A program made the position numbers and the translations under genes. The notes under the pieces were generated by a model. It was not told the origin of the DNA, ran no database searches, and saw only the letters and a program-made list of their open reading frames with translations. From assembly GCF_003264855.1 (NCBI RefSeq), contig NZ_NFZS01000001.1, forward strand, positions 2,108,001 to 2,172,000: a stretch of 64,000 nt of DNA. Reading direction: 5' to 3'. Below are positions 7,795 to 17,094 of the stretch, one piece after another; position 1 is the stretch's first letter, and every line of letters starts with the position of its first letter. This stretch comes from Dyella jiangningensis. Its GTDB lineage: Bacteria; Pseudomonadota; Gammaproteobacteria; Xanthomonadales; Rhodanobacteraceae.

Positions 7795-9198
7795 ATGCGC
7801 TGTCGCGACTTGTGTTGGATGGTGTTGTTCGCTCCGGCGGCGATGGCGTCCTCGCCTGCCATGGATCCGGCGCTGGCCGGCCGCATCGACGCCGACGCGC
7901 AAGCGGTGCTGCAGCGAACCGGTACGCCGGGCGCCACCCTGGCCGTCTATCGGGATGGCGTGCCTCTCTATGTCCATGCCTATGGCCTGAGCGACCGGGA
8001 GCGAAAGACACCAGCCGCCGCGTCGACCCGCTACGAAATCGGCTCGATCACCAAGCAATTCACAGCCGCCGCGATCCTGCAGCTGCAGGAGGCCGGCAAG
8101 CTTGATATCCATGCCACGCTGGCCACGTACCTCCCCGATGCGCCGCATGCGAAGGAAGTGACGCTGATACAGCTGCTTTCCCATACCAGCGGCATGCCGG
8201 AATACCTCGACGGCGACGACGTGGAGACGTGGGCGGTCAAGCCGGCGACGTTCGCGCAGATCATGGCGCGCATCAAGGATCGTCCGCTGGATTTCCCGCC
8301 CGGCACGCGGTGGTCCTATTCCAACAGCGGTTATGTGCTGCTCGGCCGGGTGATCGAGGTGGCGTCGCACGAGTCGTACGAGCACTACGTGAGGACGCAC
8401 TTGCTGGCGAAGGCGGGCATGGGCCAGACGATCACGGTCGCGGAGGAGGCGCGCGCGCCGGCCATGGCGAAGGGCTACCGACATACGAATGGCAAGCTCG
8501 AGGCTGCGCCGACCATCCATGCCACCGTGGGCTGGGCCGCCGGCAATCTCGTATCCACCGTGGCGGACCTCGAACGCTGGAACATGGCGCTGCAGGGCGG
8601 AAAGATCGTCAGCCCCGCGGATTACGCGCTGATGGCGACGCCGGCGACGGGAAGTACCGACTACGGACTGGGGCTGTTCGTCGATACGCTCGACGAACAG
8701 CCGCGCGTCGGCCATACCGGCGGTTCGTTCGGCTTCACCACGTCGAACCAGTATTTCCCGAAGCAGGGCATCCAGATCATCGCGTTCACCAACGTGGGCG
8801 ACAATCCGGAGCCGGGCCAGATGCTGGTGTCCGCCACGTTCGAGGCGCTGTACCCGGACATCGCCGCGGCCGCGCGCAAGCCGGCGGCCGGCGAGAACAC
8901 CGCAACGACGGAGGCGGTGCGCAAGGCCTTCGCAAGGTTGCAGGGCAGGGGCGCCGATCTTTCCATGTTCGATGCGAGATTGAAGGCGAAGATGGGCGAC
9001 GGCCTTTCCGAGCGCATGGCCAGGCAGTTGTCGCCGTTCGGCGAGCCGTCGTCCTTCATCTACAAGGGCCAGCGTCCGGACAAGGAAAAGAACAGGACGT
9101 GGAACGATTACCGGATCGAGTTCGGCCCCGGCAACAGTCTTCCCTTCGGCGTGGAGCTGGATGCCGAAGGCAAGGTCGCGGGCATTTCCGTCGGCTGA
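7795..9198 (+). CDS. Secreted serine hydrolase, class C beta-lactamase/esterase fold
   Basis: A 467-residue penicillin-binding-protein-like serine hydrolase (Beta-lactamase family, PF00144). The active-site S-x-x-K is visible as GSITKQF near residue 82, the second motif Y-x-N as WSYSNSGYVLLG near residue 175, and the third as HTGG near residue 305. The N-terminus has a short hydrophobic signal-like segment (MRCRDLCWMVLFAPAAMA) when starting at the ATG at 7795; a TTG at 7774 is possible. A C-terminal extension of about 110 residues follows the catalytic domain. Likely periplasmic esterase or peptidase rather than a true beta-lactamase. Confidence 0.9.
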   Translation: MRCRDLCWMVLFAPAAMASSPAMDPALAGRIDADAQAVLQRTGTPGATLAVYRDGVPLYVHAYGLSDRERKTPAAASTRYEIGSITKQFTAAAILQLQEAGKLDIHATLATYLPDAPHAKEVTLIQLLSHTSGMPEYLDGDDVETWAVKPATFAQIMARIKDRPLDFPPGTRWSYSNSGYVLLGRVIEVASHESYEHYVRTHLLAKAGMGQTITVAEEARAPAMAKGYRHTNGKLEAAPTIHATVGWAAGNLVSTVADLERWNMALQGGKIVSPADYALMATPATGSTDYGLGLFVDTLDEQPRVGHTGGSFGFTTSNQYFPKQGIQIIAFTNVGDNPEPGQMLVSATFEALYPDIAAAARKPAAGENTATTEAVRKAFARLQGRGADLSMFDARLKAKMGDGLSERMARQLSPFGEPSSFIYKGQRPDKEKNRTWNDYRIEFGPGNSLPFGVELDAEGKVAGISVG

Positions 9199-9204
9199 AA
9201 AATC

Positions 9205-10344
9205 TCAGGACGACACGTGCGCGTAGGGGCTGTGTTGCAGCAGCTCCCTGGCGTAATCGTCGATGGCTTCCGCTTCGTGCGTCAGCGCCTGGCGCACGGC
9301 GTCGCGGAAACTCCCGTTCACCAGGTAGTGGCGCGAATGCGTGCGCACGGGCAGGAAGCCGCGCGCGAGCTTGTGTTCGCCTTGCGCGCCCGGCTCGAAG
9401 CGCTGCAATCCGTGGCGTATGGCGTGCTCGATGCCCTGGTAGTAGCACAGCTCGAAGTGCAGGCCGGGCACATCCACCGCGGCGCCCCAGTAGCGGCCAT
9501 ACAAGGTGTCGTTGCCTTGCAGGAACAGCGCCATCGCGACGATCTCATGGTCCATCCGTGCCAGCGCCACCTGCACGGCATCGCCCAGCGTCTCACCCAG
9601 GGCGGCGAAGAAGGAACGCGTGAGCGCAGCATGGTTGCCCTTCGCGTCGAAGGTGGCTTCGTAGAGCGCGTGGATGCGGCGCCACTCGCTCGTGCCCAGG
9701 CTGCCGCCGCCACGCATCTCGATGGAGAGCCCGCTTCCGGCGACATGGCTGCGTTCCTGCCGGATGTTCTTCCGTTTCTTGTGGTTGAGTGCGGCGAGGA
9801 AACCGGCGAAATCCGCGTGCCCATGGTTATGCCAGTGGAACTGTACGTCCGAGCGTTCGAGCCAGTCGCCATCGAAAGCGGCCAGCTCGTCGTCGCGAAG
9901 AAAGTTGGCATGCACGGACGAGAGATTCAGCTGTTCGGCGAGCCCTTTCATGGCCTTGGCGAGCAGGGCGTGGCGCGCCTGCGCGTGCGGTCCCCGTCCC
10001 GCGAGCAGGCGCGGGCCGGGCACGGGCGAGTAGGGCACGGCGTTGAGCAGCTTGGGGTAGTAGTCGCCGCCGGCACGCTCCCATGCACTGGCCCAACTCC
10101 AGTCGAACACGAACTCGCCGTGCGAATTACCCTTGAGGTATAGCGGCGCGGCGGCGATCAGTGCGTCGTTTTCGTAGAGACCGAGATGATGCGGGCGCCA
10201 ACCCCAGTCGGGACGGACGCAGCCGGTGCGCTCGAGCAGGGAAAGAAAGGCGTGCGAGACGAACGGGTTGTCGTCAGGCCGCAACGCGTCCCACGCCGTG
10301 GCGGGGATGCCGTCGATGCTGTCGTGGAAGCGGGCTTCGATCAC
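9205..10344 (-). CDS. GNAT-like protein of the PF04339 (peptidogalycan biosynthesis/DUF482) family
   Basis: A 379-residue protein of the PF04339 family, built from two GNAT-like lobes. Recognisable blocks are NPFVSHAFLSLLERTG, VFDWSWASAWERAGGDYYPK, LNHKKRKNIRQER and the C-terminal HLARGF-like GEHKLARGFLPV. The open frame continues upstream to 10506, but that extension translates an intergenic inverted repeat, so the GTG at 10344 is preferred. Family members are annotated as acyltransferase-like; their substrate is not established. It converges with the beta-lactamase-fold gene, 6 bp apart. Confidence 0.85.
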   Translation of the reverse strand: MIEARFHDSIDGIPATAWDALRPDDNPFVSHAFLSLLERTGCVRPDWGWRPHHLGLYENDALIAAAPLYLKGNSHGEFVFDWSWASAWERAGGDYYPKLLNAVPYSPVPGPRLLAGRGPHAQARHALLAKAMKGLAEQLNLSSVHANFLRDDELAAFDGDWLERSDVQFHWHNHGHADFAGFLAALNHKKRKNIRQERSHVAGSGLSIEMRGGGSLGTSEWRRIHALYEATFDAKGNHAALTRSFFAALGETLGDAVQVALARMDHEIVAMALFLQGNDTLYGRYWGAAVDVPGLHFELCYYQGIEHAIRHGLQRFEPGAQGEHKLARGFLPVRTHSRHYLVNGSFRDAVRQALTHEAEAIDDYARELLQHSPYAHVSS

Positions 10345-10376
10345 GTGACTCTGAATTCGCCGAACCGTTACATCCT

Positions 10377-10530
10377 CGTCATTCCGGCGCAGGCCGGAAT
10401 CCAGTTGCCGCTGGGTACGGTTATTGCGAAAGACTTCAGTATTGTCTTTTCGCGAAAACTCAGGACCGTCGCTACTGGATGACCGGCTTCGCCGTTGAAA
10501 AAGCACCTCCGGCCTGCGCCGGAATGACGA
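10377..10530. repeat. Intergenic inverted-repeat element, copy 1
   Basis: Two inverted arms (CGTCATTCCGGCGCAGGCCG, 10377-10396, and the reverse-complementary CTCCGGCCTGCGCCGGAATG near 10507-10526) flank about 110 bp. The inner right part, GGATGACCGGCTTCGCCGTT, recurs in copy 2 at 15517-15668. A single arm recurs at 39467-39493. It fills the gap between the PF04339 gene and trxB. This is a REP/BIME-like intergenic element typical of Xanthomonadales. On the minus strand it creates an artificial N-terminal extension of the neighbouring gene. Confidence 0.85.
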
Positions 10531-10590
10531 TCAAAGACAGGCCGGCGCATCTTCGGAATCACCGAACGAATGCGCCGGAAAGGTGAGCCA

Positions 10591-11565
<975 letters not shown>

Positions 11566-11764
11566 CTATCCGCCGACGGGGCGGTGGTGTTCTGGATGGG
11601 TGGAATCCGGCGCCGGTCGCCCTGGCGACCATGCTTCGGCGAATGGTGTTTCGGTGCGCCCCTATATGGAGGCTCCGAAGCTGGTTTTCATCAAGACAGG
11701 GCCTATCCCTTTGACTTTGCTGCAAGTGCGCAAAGGTGGTCTGCTCGCGCAGCGTAGCGGGAAT

Positions 11765-11795
11765 GTGAAAACGACCTGCCCGTCATGGTTATAAT
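11765..11795 (+). promoter_or_regulatory. Probable ald promoter in the 449-bp trxB-ald gap
   Basis: A perfect -10 hexamer TATAAT lies at 11790-11795, pointing toward ald, with only a weak -35 candidate (GTGAAA, 11765-11770, 19-bp spacing). It would leave a leader of roughly 200 nt before the ald ATG at 12006, unusually long for this gene. No known riboswitch fold was recognised in the leader, and the gap contains no convincing coding sequence. Confidence 0.5.
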
Positions 11796-12005
11796 CCTTC
11801 GGTTTGCTGGCGACTTGAACAGTCTTTCGCTCCATCCCTTGCAACGGTTTCTTCAGGCCGTATCGCAGGTGACGGAACGAGGCGTCCGAACCCGCAAGGA
11901 TGGGGAAGACGCGGGGCCGATTCAAGGCTGCTGGACAGGTTTGCCCGGCCATGTCACGGCGGGGCGTCGTTGCCACTTGAAGCTTTTCCACAGGATCCAC
12001 TCCCC

Positions 12006-13070
12006 ATGCGTATCGGTATTCCGTCCGAAACCAAGACCCTCGAGGGTCGTGTCGCCCTTATTCCCGCCGCTGCCGCCGACCTGGTGCGCCGTGGCCATGA
12101 AGTCTTCATCCAGTCCGGCGCCGGCGAGAAGAGCGGCTTCTCGGACGAGGCCTACGCCAAGGTCGGCGTGAAGCTCGTGCCGGACGCTGCCGCCCTGTAC
12201 GAAGCCGGCGAGTTGATCGTGAAGGTGAAGGAGCCGGTCGCCGGCGACCTCGCCCTGCTCAAGAAGCACCACCTGCTGTTCTGCTACCTGCACCTGGCCG
12301 CCGAGCCGGAGCTGACCAAGCGCCTGCTCGAGATCGGCCTGACCGGCGTGGCGTTCGAGTCGGTGGAAGAAAACGGCGGCCTGCCGCTGCTGCTGCCGAT
12401 GTCGGTGATCGCCGGCCGCATCGCCACCCAGATCGGCACGACGCTGCTGCATCGTCCGCAGGGCGGCAAGGGCAAGCTGCTGGGCGGCATGGCCTCCACC
12501 CCGCGCGGCAAGGTCGTCGTGCTGGGCGCGGGCGCTGCCGGTGGCAATGCCGCCGCGCTGGCCGCCGCTGCTGGCGCCAACGTCGTGGTGTTCGACAAGC
12601 GTCATGACCGCCTCGCCGAGATGATGGCGATGGGCCCGAACGTCACCGCGCTGTACGCCTACGAGTCTTCGGTGGCCGAAGAAGTCGCCACGGCCGACCT
12701 CGTGGTCGGCGCCGTGCTGATCCCGAGCGCCAAGGCGCCGCGCGTGGTCACCGAAGCCATGGTCAAGACCATGGAAAAGGGCAGCGTGCTGGTGGACATC
12801 TCCATCGACCAGGGTGGCTGCTTCGAGACCTCGCGTCCGACCACCTGGAAGGAACCGACCTACGACGTGCACGGCGTGACCCACTTCTGCGTCACGAATA
12901 TGCCGGGTGCCGTTCCGCAGACCTCGTCGGTGGCGATTTCTGCCGCTATCCTGCCGTACGTGCAGCGTCTGGCCGCCGGCAACGAATGGCGCCAGTTCGA
13001 ACCGCTGCGCGGGGGCATCAACGTCGAGAACGGCGAGCTGGTTCATCCGGCGCTCAAGGGCATGATCTAA
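12006..13070 (+). CDS. ald: Alanine dehydrogenase
   Basis: NAD-dependent interconversion of L-alanine with pyruvate plus ammonium in the cytoplasm. The 354-residue product begins MRIGIPSETKTLEGRVALIP, the classic AlaDH/PNT N-terminus. It has the catalytic-region block ELIVKVKEP (pyruvate-binding Lys) and FCYLHLAAEPELT (catalytic His), and a Rossmann motif VVLGAGAAGGNAAALA near residue 172. The ATG at 12006 matches the family start; 12 extra upstream codons in the open frame were rejected. It is preceded by a good -10 box and a long leader, and ends in a GC-rich hairpin before ftsK. Confidence 0.97.
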   Translation: MRIGIPSETKTLEGRVALIPAAAADLVRRGHEVFIQSGAGEKSGFSDEAYAKVGVKLVPDAAALYEAGELIVKVKEPVAGDLALLKKHHLLFCYLHLAAEPELTKRLLEIGLTGVAFESVEENGGLPLLLPMSVIAGRIATQIGTTLLHRPQGGKGKLLGGMASTPRGKVVVLGAGAAGGNAAALAAAAGANVVVFDKRHDRLAEMMAMGPNVTALYAYESSVAEEVATADLVVGAVLIPSAKAPRVVTEAMVKTMEKGSVLVDISIDQGGCFETSRPTTWKEPTYDVHGVTHFCVTNMPGAVPQTSSVAISAAILPYVQRLAAGNEWRQFEPLRGGINVENGELVHPALKGMI

Positions 13071-13103
13071 GGTCTAGCCTGCCGTTTCGACGGATGTAAC
13101 AAG

Positions 13104-13130
13104 GGCCGGCCGCCTTCGAGGCGGCCGGCC
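13104..13130 (+). terminator. GC-rich hairpin after ald
   Basis: A perfect 11-bp stem (GGCCGGCCGCC with GGCGGCCGGCC) closes a TTCGA loop and starts 33 bp after the ald stop. It has only a short T stretch, so it is a strong but non-canonical terminator. The in-frame ATG at 13133 lies immediately beside this stem, which argues against that ATG as the ftsK start. Confidence 0.7.
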
Positions 13131-13159
13131 TTATGACAGATCATAGGAAAAGGACCACG

Positions 13160-15490
13160 GTGCCGCGTAGCGCGAACGTCAAGAAGGAAAAGAAGCAGCG
13201 CGAGGGGCTCAGCGAAGAGCTGAAGCGCCGCCTGCGCGAGGCCGGTGCGCTGCTTTTGTTGCCGCTGGCGCTGTATCTGCTGGTCTGCCTGTTCAGCTAC
13301 AACGACCAGGATCCGAGCTGGGGCCATGTCGGCACGGTCGAGCACGCCCGCAACTTCGGCGGCTCCATCGGCGCCAACATCGCCAACGTGCTCCGCTACA
13401 TCTTCGGTGTGGTGTCCTATTGCTTCCCGCTGCTGCTGCTGTTCCTCGGCGTGCAGGTGCTGCGCCATCGCGGCGAGCGCACCGTGCAGCCGTGGGAGCC
13501 TTCGCTGCGCCTGATCGGTTCGGTGTTCTTCTTCATCACCGCGCCGGCGCTGCTCTATCTCAATTTCAATGACGAGCCGGTGCTGCCCCAGGGCGTGGGC
13601 GGCATCATCGGCATGTGGGTCGGTCGCGGCCTGCTGAGCGCGCTGGGCGACAAGGGCGCGCCGCTGCTGCTGCTCGCGCTGTTCCTGGTGGCGGTGACGC
13701 TGGCCACCGGCCTTTCCTGGTTCAAGGTGATGGACCTGACCGGGCAGGGCGTGCTCAAGCTTGCCGGCTGGTTCGGCGGCAAGCTGCGCGAGGCGCCGGA
13801 AGTGCTGGCCGCCCGGCAGGCGCGCGCCGAGCGCGAGGTGGTCAAGAAGACCGAGGCCGTGAAGCAGGCCAAGCGCGAGCCGGTGCGCATCGAGACGCCA
13901 CCGCCGCCGGTGGTCAAAAGCGAGCGCGCGAAGCTGGAAACGCAGATCCCGCTGTTCACCGGCGCCTCGGTGCCGGGCGAGCTGCCGCCGCTGTCGCTGC
14001 TGGATGAGGCGCCGCCGCAAGGCCCTGGCTATTCCGAGGAGACGCTCGAAGTGCTGTCGCGCCAGGTCGAGCTCAAGCTCAAGGATTTCCGCATCGAGGC
14101 GAAGGTGGTCGGCGTCTATCCGGGCCCGGTCATCACCCGCTTCGAGCTGGAGCCGGCCGCGGGCGTGCGCGGTTCGCAGGTGTCCAGCCTCGACAAGGAC
14201 ATCGCGCGCGGCCTTTCCGTGGTCAGCGTGCGCGTGGTCGACGTGATTCCGGGCAAGAACGTGATCGGCCTGGAAATCCCCAACGCCAAGAAGCAGATCG
14301 TCTATCTCTCCGAGATCCTGCGTTCGGAGAAGTACGACCAGATGAAGTCGCCGCTCGCGCTGGCGCTGGGCAAGGACATTGCCGGTCGTCCGTCGGTGGC
14401 CGATCTGGCAAAGATGCCGCACCTGCTGGTGGCCGGTACCACCGGTTCGGGCAAGTCCGTGGCGGTCAACGCCATGGTGCTGAGCCTGCTCTACAAGAGC
14501 AGCCCGAAAGACGTGCGCATGATCATGATCGACCCGAAGATGCTGGAGCTTTCGGTCTACGAAGGCATCCCGCACCTGCTCGCGCCGGTCGTGACCGACA
14601 TGAAGCAAGCGGCCAACGCGCTGAACTGGTGCGTCGCCGAGATGGAGCGCCGCTACAAGCTGATGGCGGCGGTGGGCGTGCGTAACCTCGCCGGCTTCAA
14701 CAAGAAGGTGAAGGAAGCCGAGAACGCCGGCCAGCCGCTGCTGGACCCGCTGTTCCGTCCGAACCCCGAGATGCCGAACCTGGCGGCCGAACCGCTGGAG
14801 CCGCTGTACCACATCGTGATCATCATCGACGAGTTCGCCGACATGATGATGATCGTCGGCAAGAAGGTCGAAGAACTGATCGCCCGCCTCGCGCAGAAGG
14901 CGCGTGCCGCCGGCGTGCACCTGATCCTCGCCACGCAGCGTCCATCGGTCGACGTGATCACCGGCCTGATCAAGGCCAACATCCCCACGCGCATCGCGTT
15001 CCAGGTGTCGTCCAAGATCGACTCGCGCACGATCCTCGACCAGTCGGGCGCGGAAACGCTGCTCGGTCACGGCGACATGCTCTACCTGCCGCCGGGTACG
15101 GCCACGCCGGACCGCGTGCACGGCGCCTTCGTGGACGACCACGAGGTGCACAACGTGGTGAACTGGCTGAAGGCGCAGGGCTCGCCGCAATACATCGAAG
15201 GCGTGCTGGAAGAGGTTCAGGCCACCAGCGACGGCAAGTTCATCAACGACTCCGGCCTGCCGCAGGACGGCGAGGAAGGCGGCGACGCCGACGCGCAGCT
15301 GTACGACAAGGCCGTGCGCATCGTCACCGAGACGCGCCGCGCCTCGATCTCCGGCGTGCAGCGCCACCTGCGCATCGGCTACAACCGCGCCGCCCGCCTC
15401 ATCGAGCAGATGGAGCAGGACGGCGTGGTGAGCGCGCCGCAGCACAACGGCAACCGCGAAGTGCTGGCACCGCCTCCGCCGAAGCATTGA
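13160..15490 (+). CDS. ftsK: DNA translocase FtsK
   Basis: Septal double-stranded DNA translocase that clears the chromosome terminus and activates XerCD at dif. The 776-residue product has a basic N-terminus, four membrane helices (about residues 20-190), a short linker and the RecA-like motor. The motor carries Walker A GTTGSGKS near residue 427, Walker [13 protein letters not shown] and the [12 protein letters not shown] segment. A C-terminal gamma winged helix ([20 protein letters not shown]) is present. The GTG at 13160, with AGGAAAAGGA upstream, is favoured over an ATG at 13133 abutting the ald terminator. The linker is short, as in SpoIIIE-length FtsK proteins. Confidence 0.97.
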   Translation: MPRSANVKKEKKQREGLSEELKRRLREAGALLLLPLALYLLVCLFSYNDQDPSWGHVGTVEHARNFGGSIGANIANVLRYIFGVVSYCFPLLLLFLGVQVLRHRGERTVQPWEPSLRLIGSVFFFITAPALLYLNFNDEPVLPQGVGGIIGMWVGRGLLSALGDKGAPLLLLALFLVAVTLATGLSWFKVMDLTGQGVLKLAGWFGGKLREAPEVLAARQARAEREVVKKTEAVKQAKREPVRIETPPPPVVKSERAKLETQIPLFTGASVPGELPPLSLLDEAPPQGPGYSEETLEVLSRQVELKLKDFRIEAKVVGVYPGPVITRFELEPAAGVRGSQVSSLDKDIARGLSVVSVRVVDVIPGKNVIGLEIPNAKKQIVYLSEILRSEKYDQMKSPLALALGKDIAGRPSVADLAKMPHLLVAGTTGSGKSVAVNAMVLSLLYKSSPKDVRMIMIDPKMLELSVYEGIPHLLAPVVTDMKQAANALNWCVAEMERRYKLMAAVGVRNLAGFNKKVKEAENAGQPLLDPLFRPNPEMPNLAAEPLEPLYHIVIIIDEFADMMMIVGKKVEELIARLAQKARAAGVHLILATQRPSVDVITGLIKANIPTRIAFQVSSKIDSRTILDQSGAETLLGHGDMLYLPPGTATPDRVHGAFVDDHEVHNVVNWLKAQGSPQYIEGVLEEVQATSDGKFINDSGLPQDGEEGGDADAQLYDKAVRIVTETRRASISGVQRHLRIGYNRAARLIEQMEQDGVVSAPQHNGNREVLAPPPPKH

Positions 15491-15516
15491 CCGGAGAGAC
15501 ACCGCCGCTCTTGACT

Positions 15517-15668
15517 GTCATTCCGGCGCAGGCCGGAATCCAGTCGCGATGTTGCCGGGTCTTCGCCCAAAGACGGCGCGGCTGCCTTTCGCGACAAACC
15601 CGCCTTGCGGCAACTGGATGACCGGCTTCGCCGTTGTAAAGCGCCTCCGGCCTGCGCCGGAATGACGG
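15517..15668. repeat. Intergenic inverted-repeat element, copy 2
   Basis: Same design as copy 1: a left arm GTCATTCCGGCGCAGGCCGG from 15517 and an inverted right arm CTCCGGCCTGCGCCGGAATG ending near 15665, with about 110 bp between. The right-hand internal part (GGATGACCGGCTTCGCCGTT) is nearly identical to copy 1, while the left internal part has diverged. It lies between ftsK and lolA and may terminate or stabilise transcripts. Confidence 0.85.
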
Positions 15669-15744
15669 CTCAGAGAACCGTGCGATTTGCCGTTAAGCTT
15701 TCACTCTCCAGAATTCGCCCATCCGCCTACCCTCCAGGGCACCT

Positions 15745-16404
15745 ATGAAACGCTCGCTTCTTCTCGTTGCCGCCACCTTCGCCTTCGCGCTGGGCAGCTT
15801 CGCCCACGCCGCCGGTCCGGCGCGCACCCGGCTCGACGCCTTTGCCAACGGCCTGCATTCGCTGACCGGCAAGTTCTCCCAGACCATGACCGATGCCAAC
15901 GGCCATCCCGGCAAGCCCAGCGCCGGCACGCTGGCGCTGCAGGCGCCGCGCCAGTTTCGTTGGGAGACGCTGACGCCTTCGAAGCAGACCATCGTGGCCG
16001 ATGGCAGCCGCGTATGGCTGTACGACCCGGATCTGGAGCAGGTGACGGTTCGCGTGCAGAGCGCCGAGGAATCGCACAGCCCGCTGACCGTGCTCACCGA
16101 CGTGAAGCAGATGGACAAGGACTTCAACGCGGTGGAGCAGGGCGAGCATGATGGCCTGGTGTGGCTGCGGCTCACCTCCAAGGCCAAGGACCCGCAATTC
16201 GACTACGCCGACCTCGGCTTCGACGCCAATGGCCTCGCGCGCATGATGTTCCGAGACCAGCTGGGTGCGACGACGGACATCCGCTTCTCGGGCTGGCAGC
16301 GCAACGTGGATGTCCCTGCGTCCACCTTCAACTTCGTGCCGCCGCCGGGCGCCGATGTGATCGGCGACCTGCCGGTCATCCAGACCCAGCCGATCAAGAA
16401 CTGA
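15745..16404 (+). CDS. lolA: Outer-membrane lipoprotein carrier protein LolA
   Basis: Periplasmic chaperone that takes lipoproteins from LolCDE to LolB. The 219-residue product has a Sec signal peptide (KRSLLLVAATFAFALGSFAHA, cleavage about residue 22) and the LolA core: LTGKFSQTM, AGTLALQAPRQFRWET and the DGSRVWLYDPDLEQVTVR strand pair. It sits directly downstream of ftsK, the conserved gammaproteobacterial order ftsK-lolA-rarA. Here rarA has been displaced about 17 kb by inserted genes. Confidence 0.95.
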   Translation: MKRSLLLVAATFAFALGSFAHAAGPARTRLDAFANGLHSLTGKFSQTMTDANGHPGKPSAGTLALQAPRQFRWETLTPSKQTIVADGSRVWLYDPDLEQVTVRVQSAEESHSPLTVLTDVKQMDKDFNAVEQGEHDGLVWLRLTSKAKDPQFDYADLGFDANGLARMMFRDQLGATTDIRFSGWQRNVDVPASTFNFVPPPGADVIGDLPVIQTQPIKN

Positions 16405-16411
16405 CCGGGCC

Positions 16412-17080
16412 ATGTTGCGCCAGCTGCCGCGCTGGGCCTGGATGGGCGGTGGGCTGCTGGCATTCATCGCCGGCAGCATCAACACCGTCGGCTACCTGTG
16501 TTTCCGGCACCAGCCGATCACGCATCTGACGGGCACCAGCACCGAGCTGGGCATCGCGATGGCGAACCTGGATGCTGGCGAGATCCTGCACTGGGGTTTC
16601 ACCATCGGCGCGTTCCTGCTGGGCGCGGTGCTGAGCGGTTTCATCGTGCAGCAGCGCACGTTGCAACTTGGGCGGCGCTACGGTGTGGTGCTGATGATCG
16701 AATCGGCGCTGCTGTTCGTGGCGGCCCCGCTGCTGCACAACGCCAGCGACCTTGGACTGTATCTCGCCTCGATGGCCTGCGGGCTGCAGAACGCCATGGT
16801 CAGCACGTATAGCGGCGCCACGTTCCGCACCACGCATCTCTCGGGCATCTTCACCGACCTGGGCATCTACGTGGGCCAGCGCCTGCGAGGGCTGGAAGTG
16901 GATCGCTTGCGCATCCAGGTGTGTCTGCTGGTGGCCAGTCATTTCATCGCCGGCGCCGCGGCAGGTGCGCTGGGATTCGCCCTGTGGCAGGAGCGCGTGC
17001 TGCTGGTGCCCGCTGCCGTCACCGGCACGGTGGGATTGGGCTACACGATCTATCGCCATCGCATGATGCGCGAGGGCTGA
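16412..17080 (+). CDS. DUF1275 (YoaK-like) membrane protein
   Basis: A 222-residue integral membrane protein with about six hydrophobic helices and the DUF1275 features: AGSINTVGYLCF near the N-terminus, THLTGTSTELG, and the paired GLQNAMVSTYSGATFRTTHLSG motif. Function is unknown. It starts 8 bp after lolA and so is probably co-transcribed with it. It converges with the large GGDEF gene, 15 bp away. Confidence 0.9.
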   Translation: MLRQLPRWAWMGGGLLAFIAGSINTVGYLCFRHQPITHLTGTSTELGIAMANLDAGEILHWGFTIGAFLLGAVLSGFIVQQRTLQLGRRYGVVLMIESALLFVAAPLLHNASDLGLYLASMACGLQNAMVSTYSGATFRTTHLSGIFTDLGIYVGQRLRGLEVDRLRIQVCLLVASHFIAGAAAGALGFALWQERVLLVPAAVTGTVGLGYTIYRHRMMREG

Positions 17081-17094
17081 GCGCGCGCGAGCGC

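Noticed and set aside
10345-10506. N-terminal extension of the PF04339 protein
   Set aside because: It is the translation of an intergenic inverted repeat also present between ftsK and lolA.
13067-15502. An 811-codon minus-strand open frame opposite ftsK
   Set aside because: It is an antisense artefact of GC-rich codon use; FtsK motifs are unambiguous on the plus strand.
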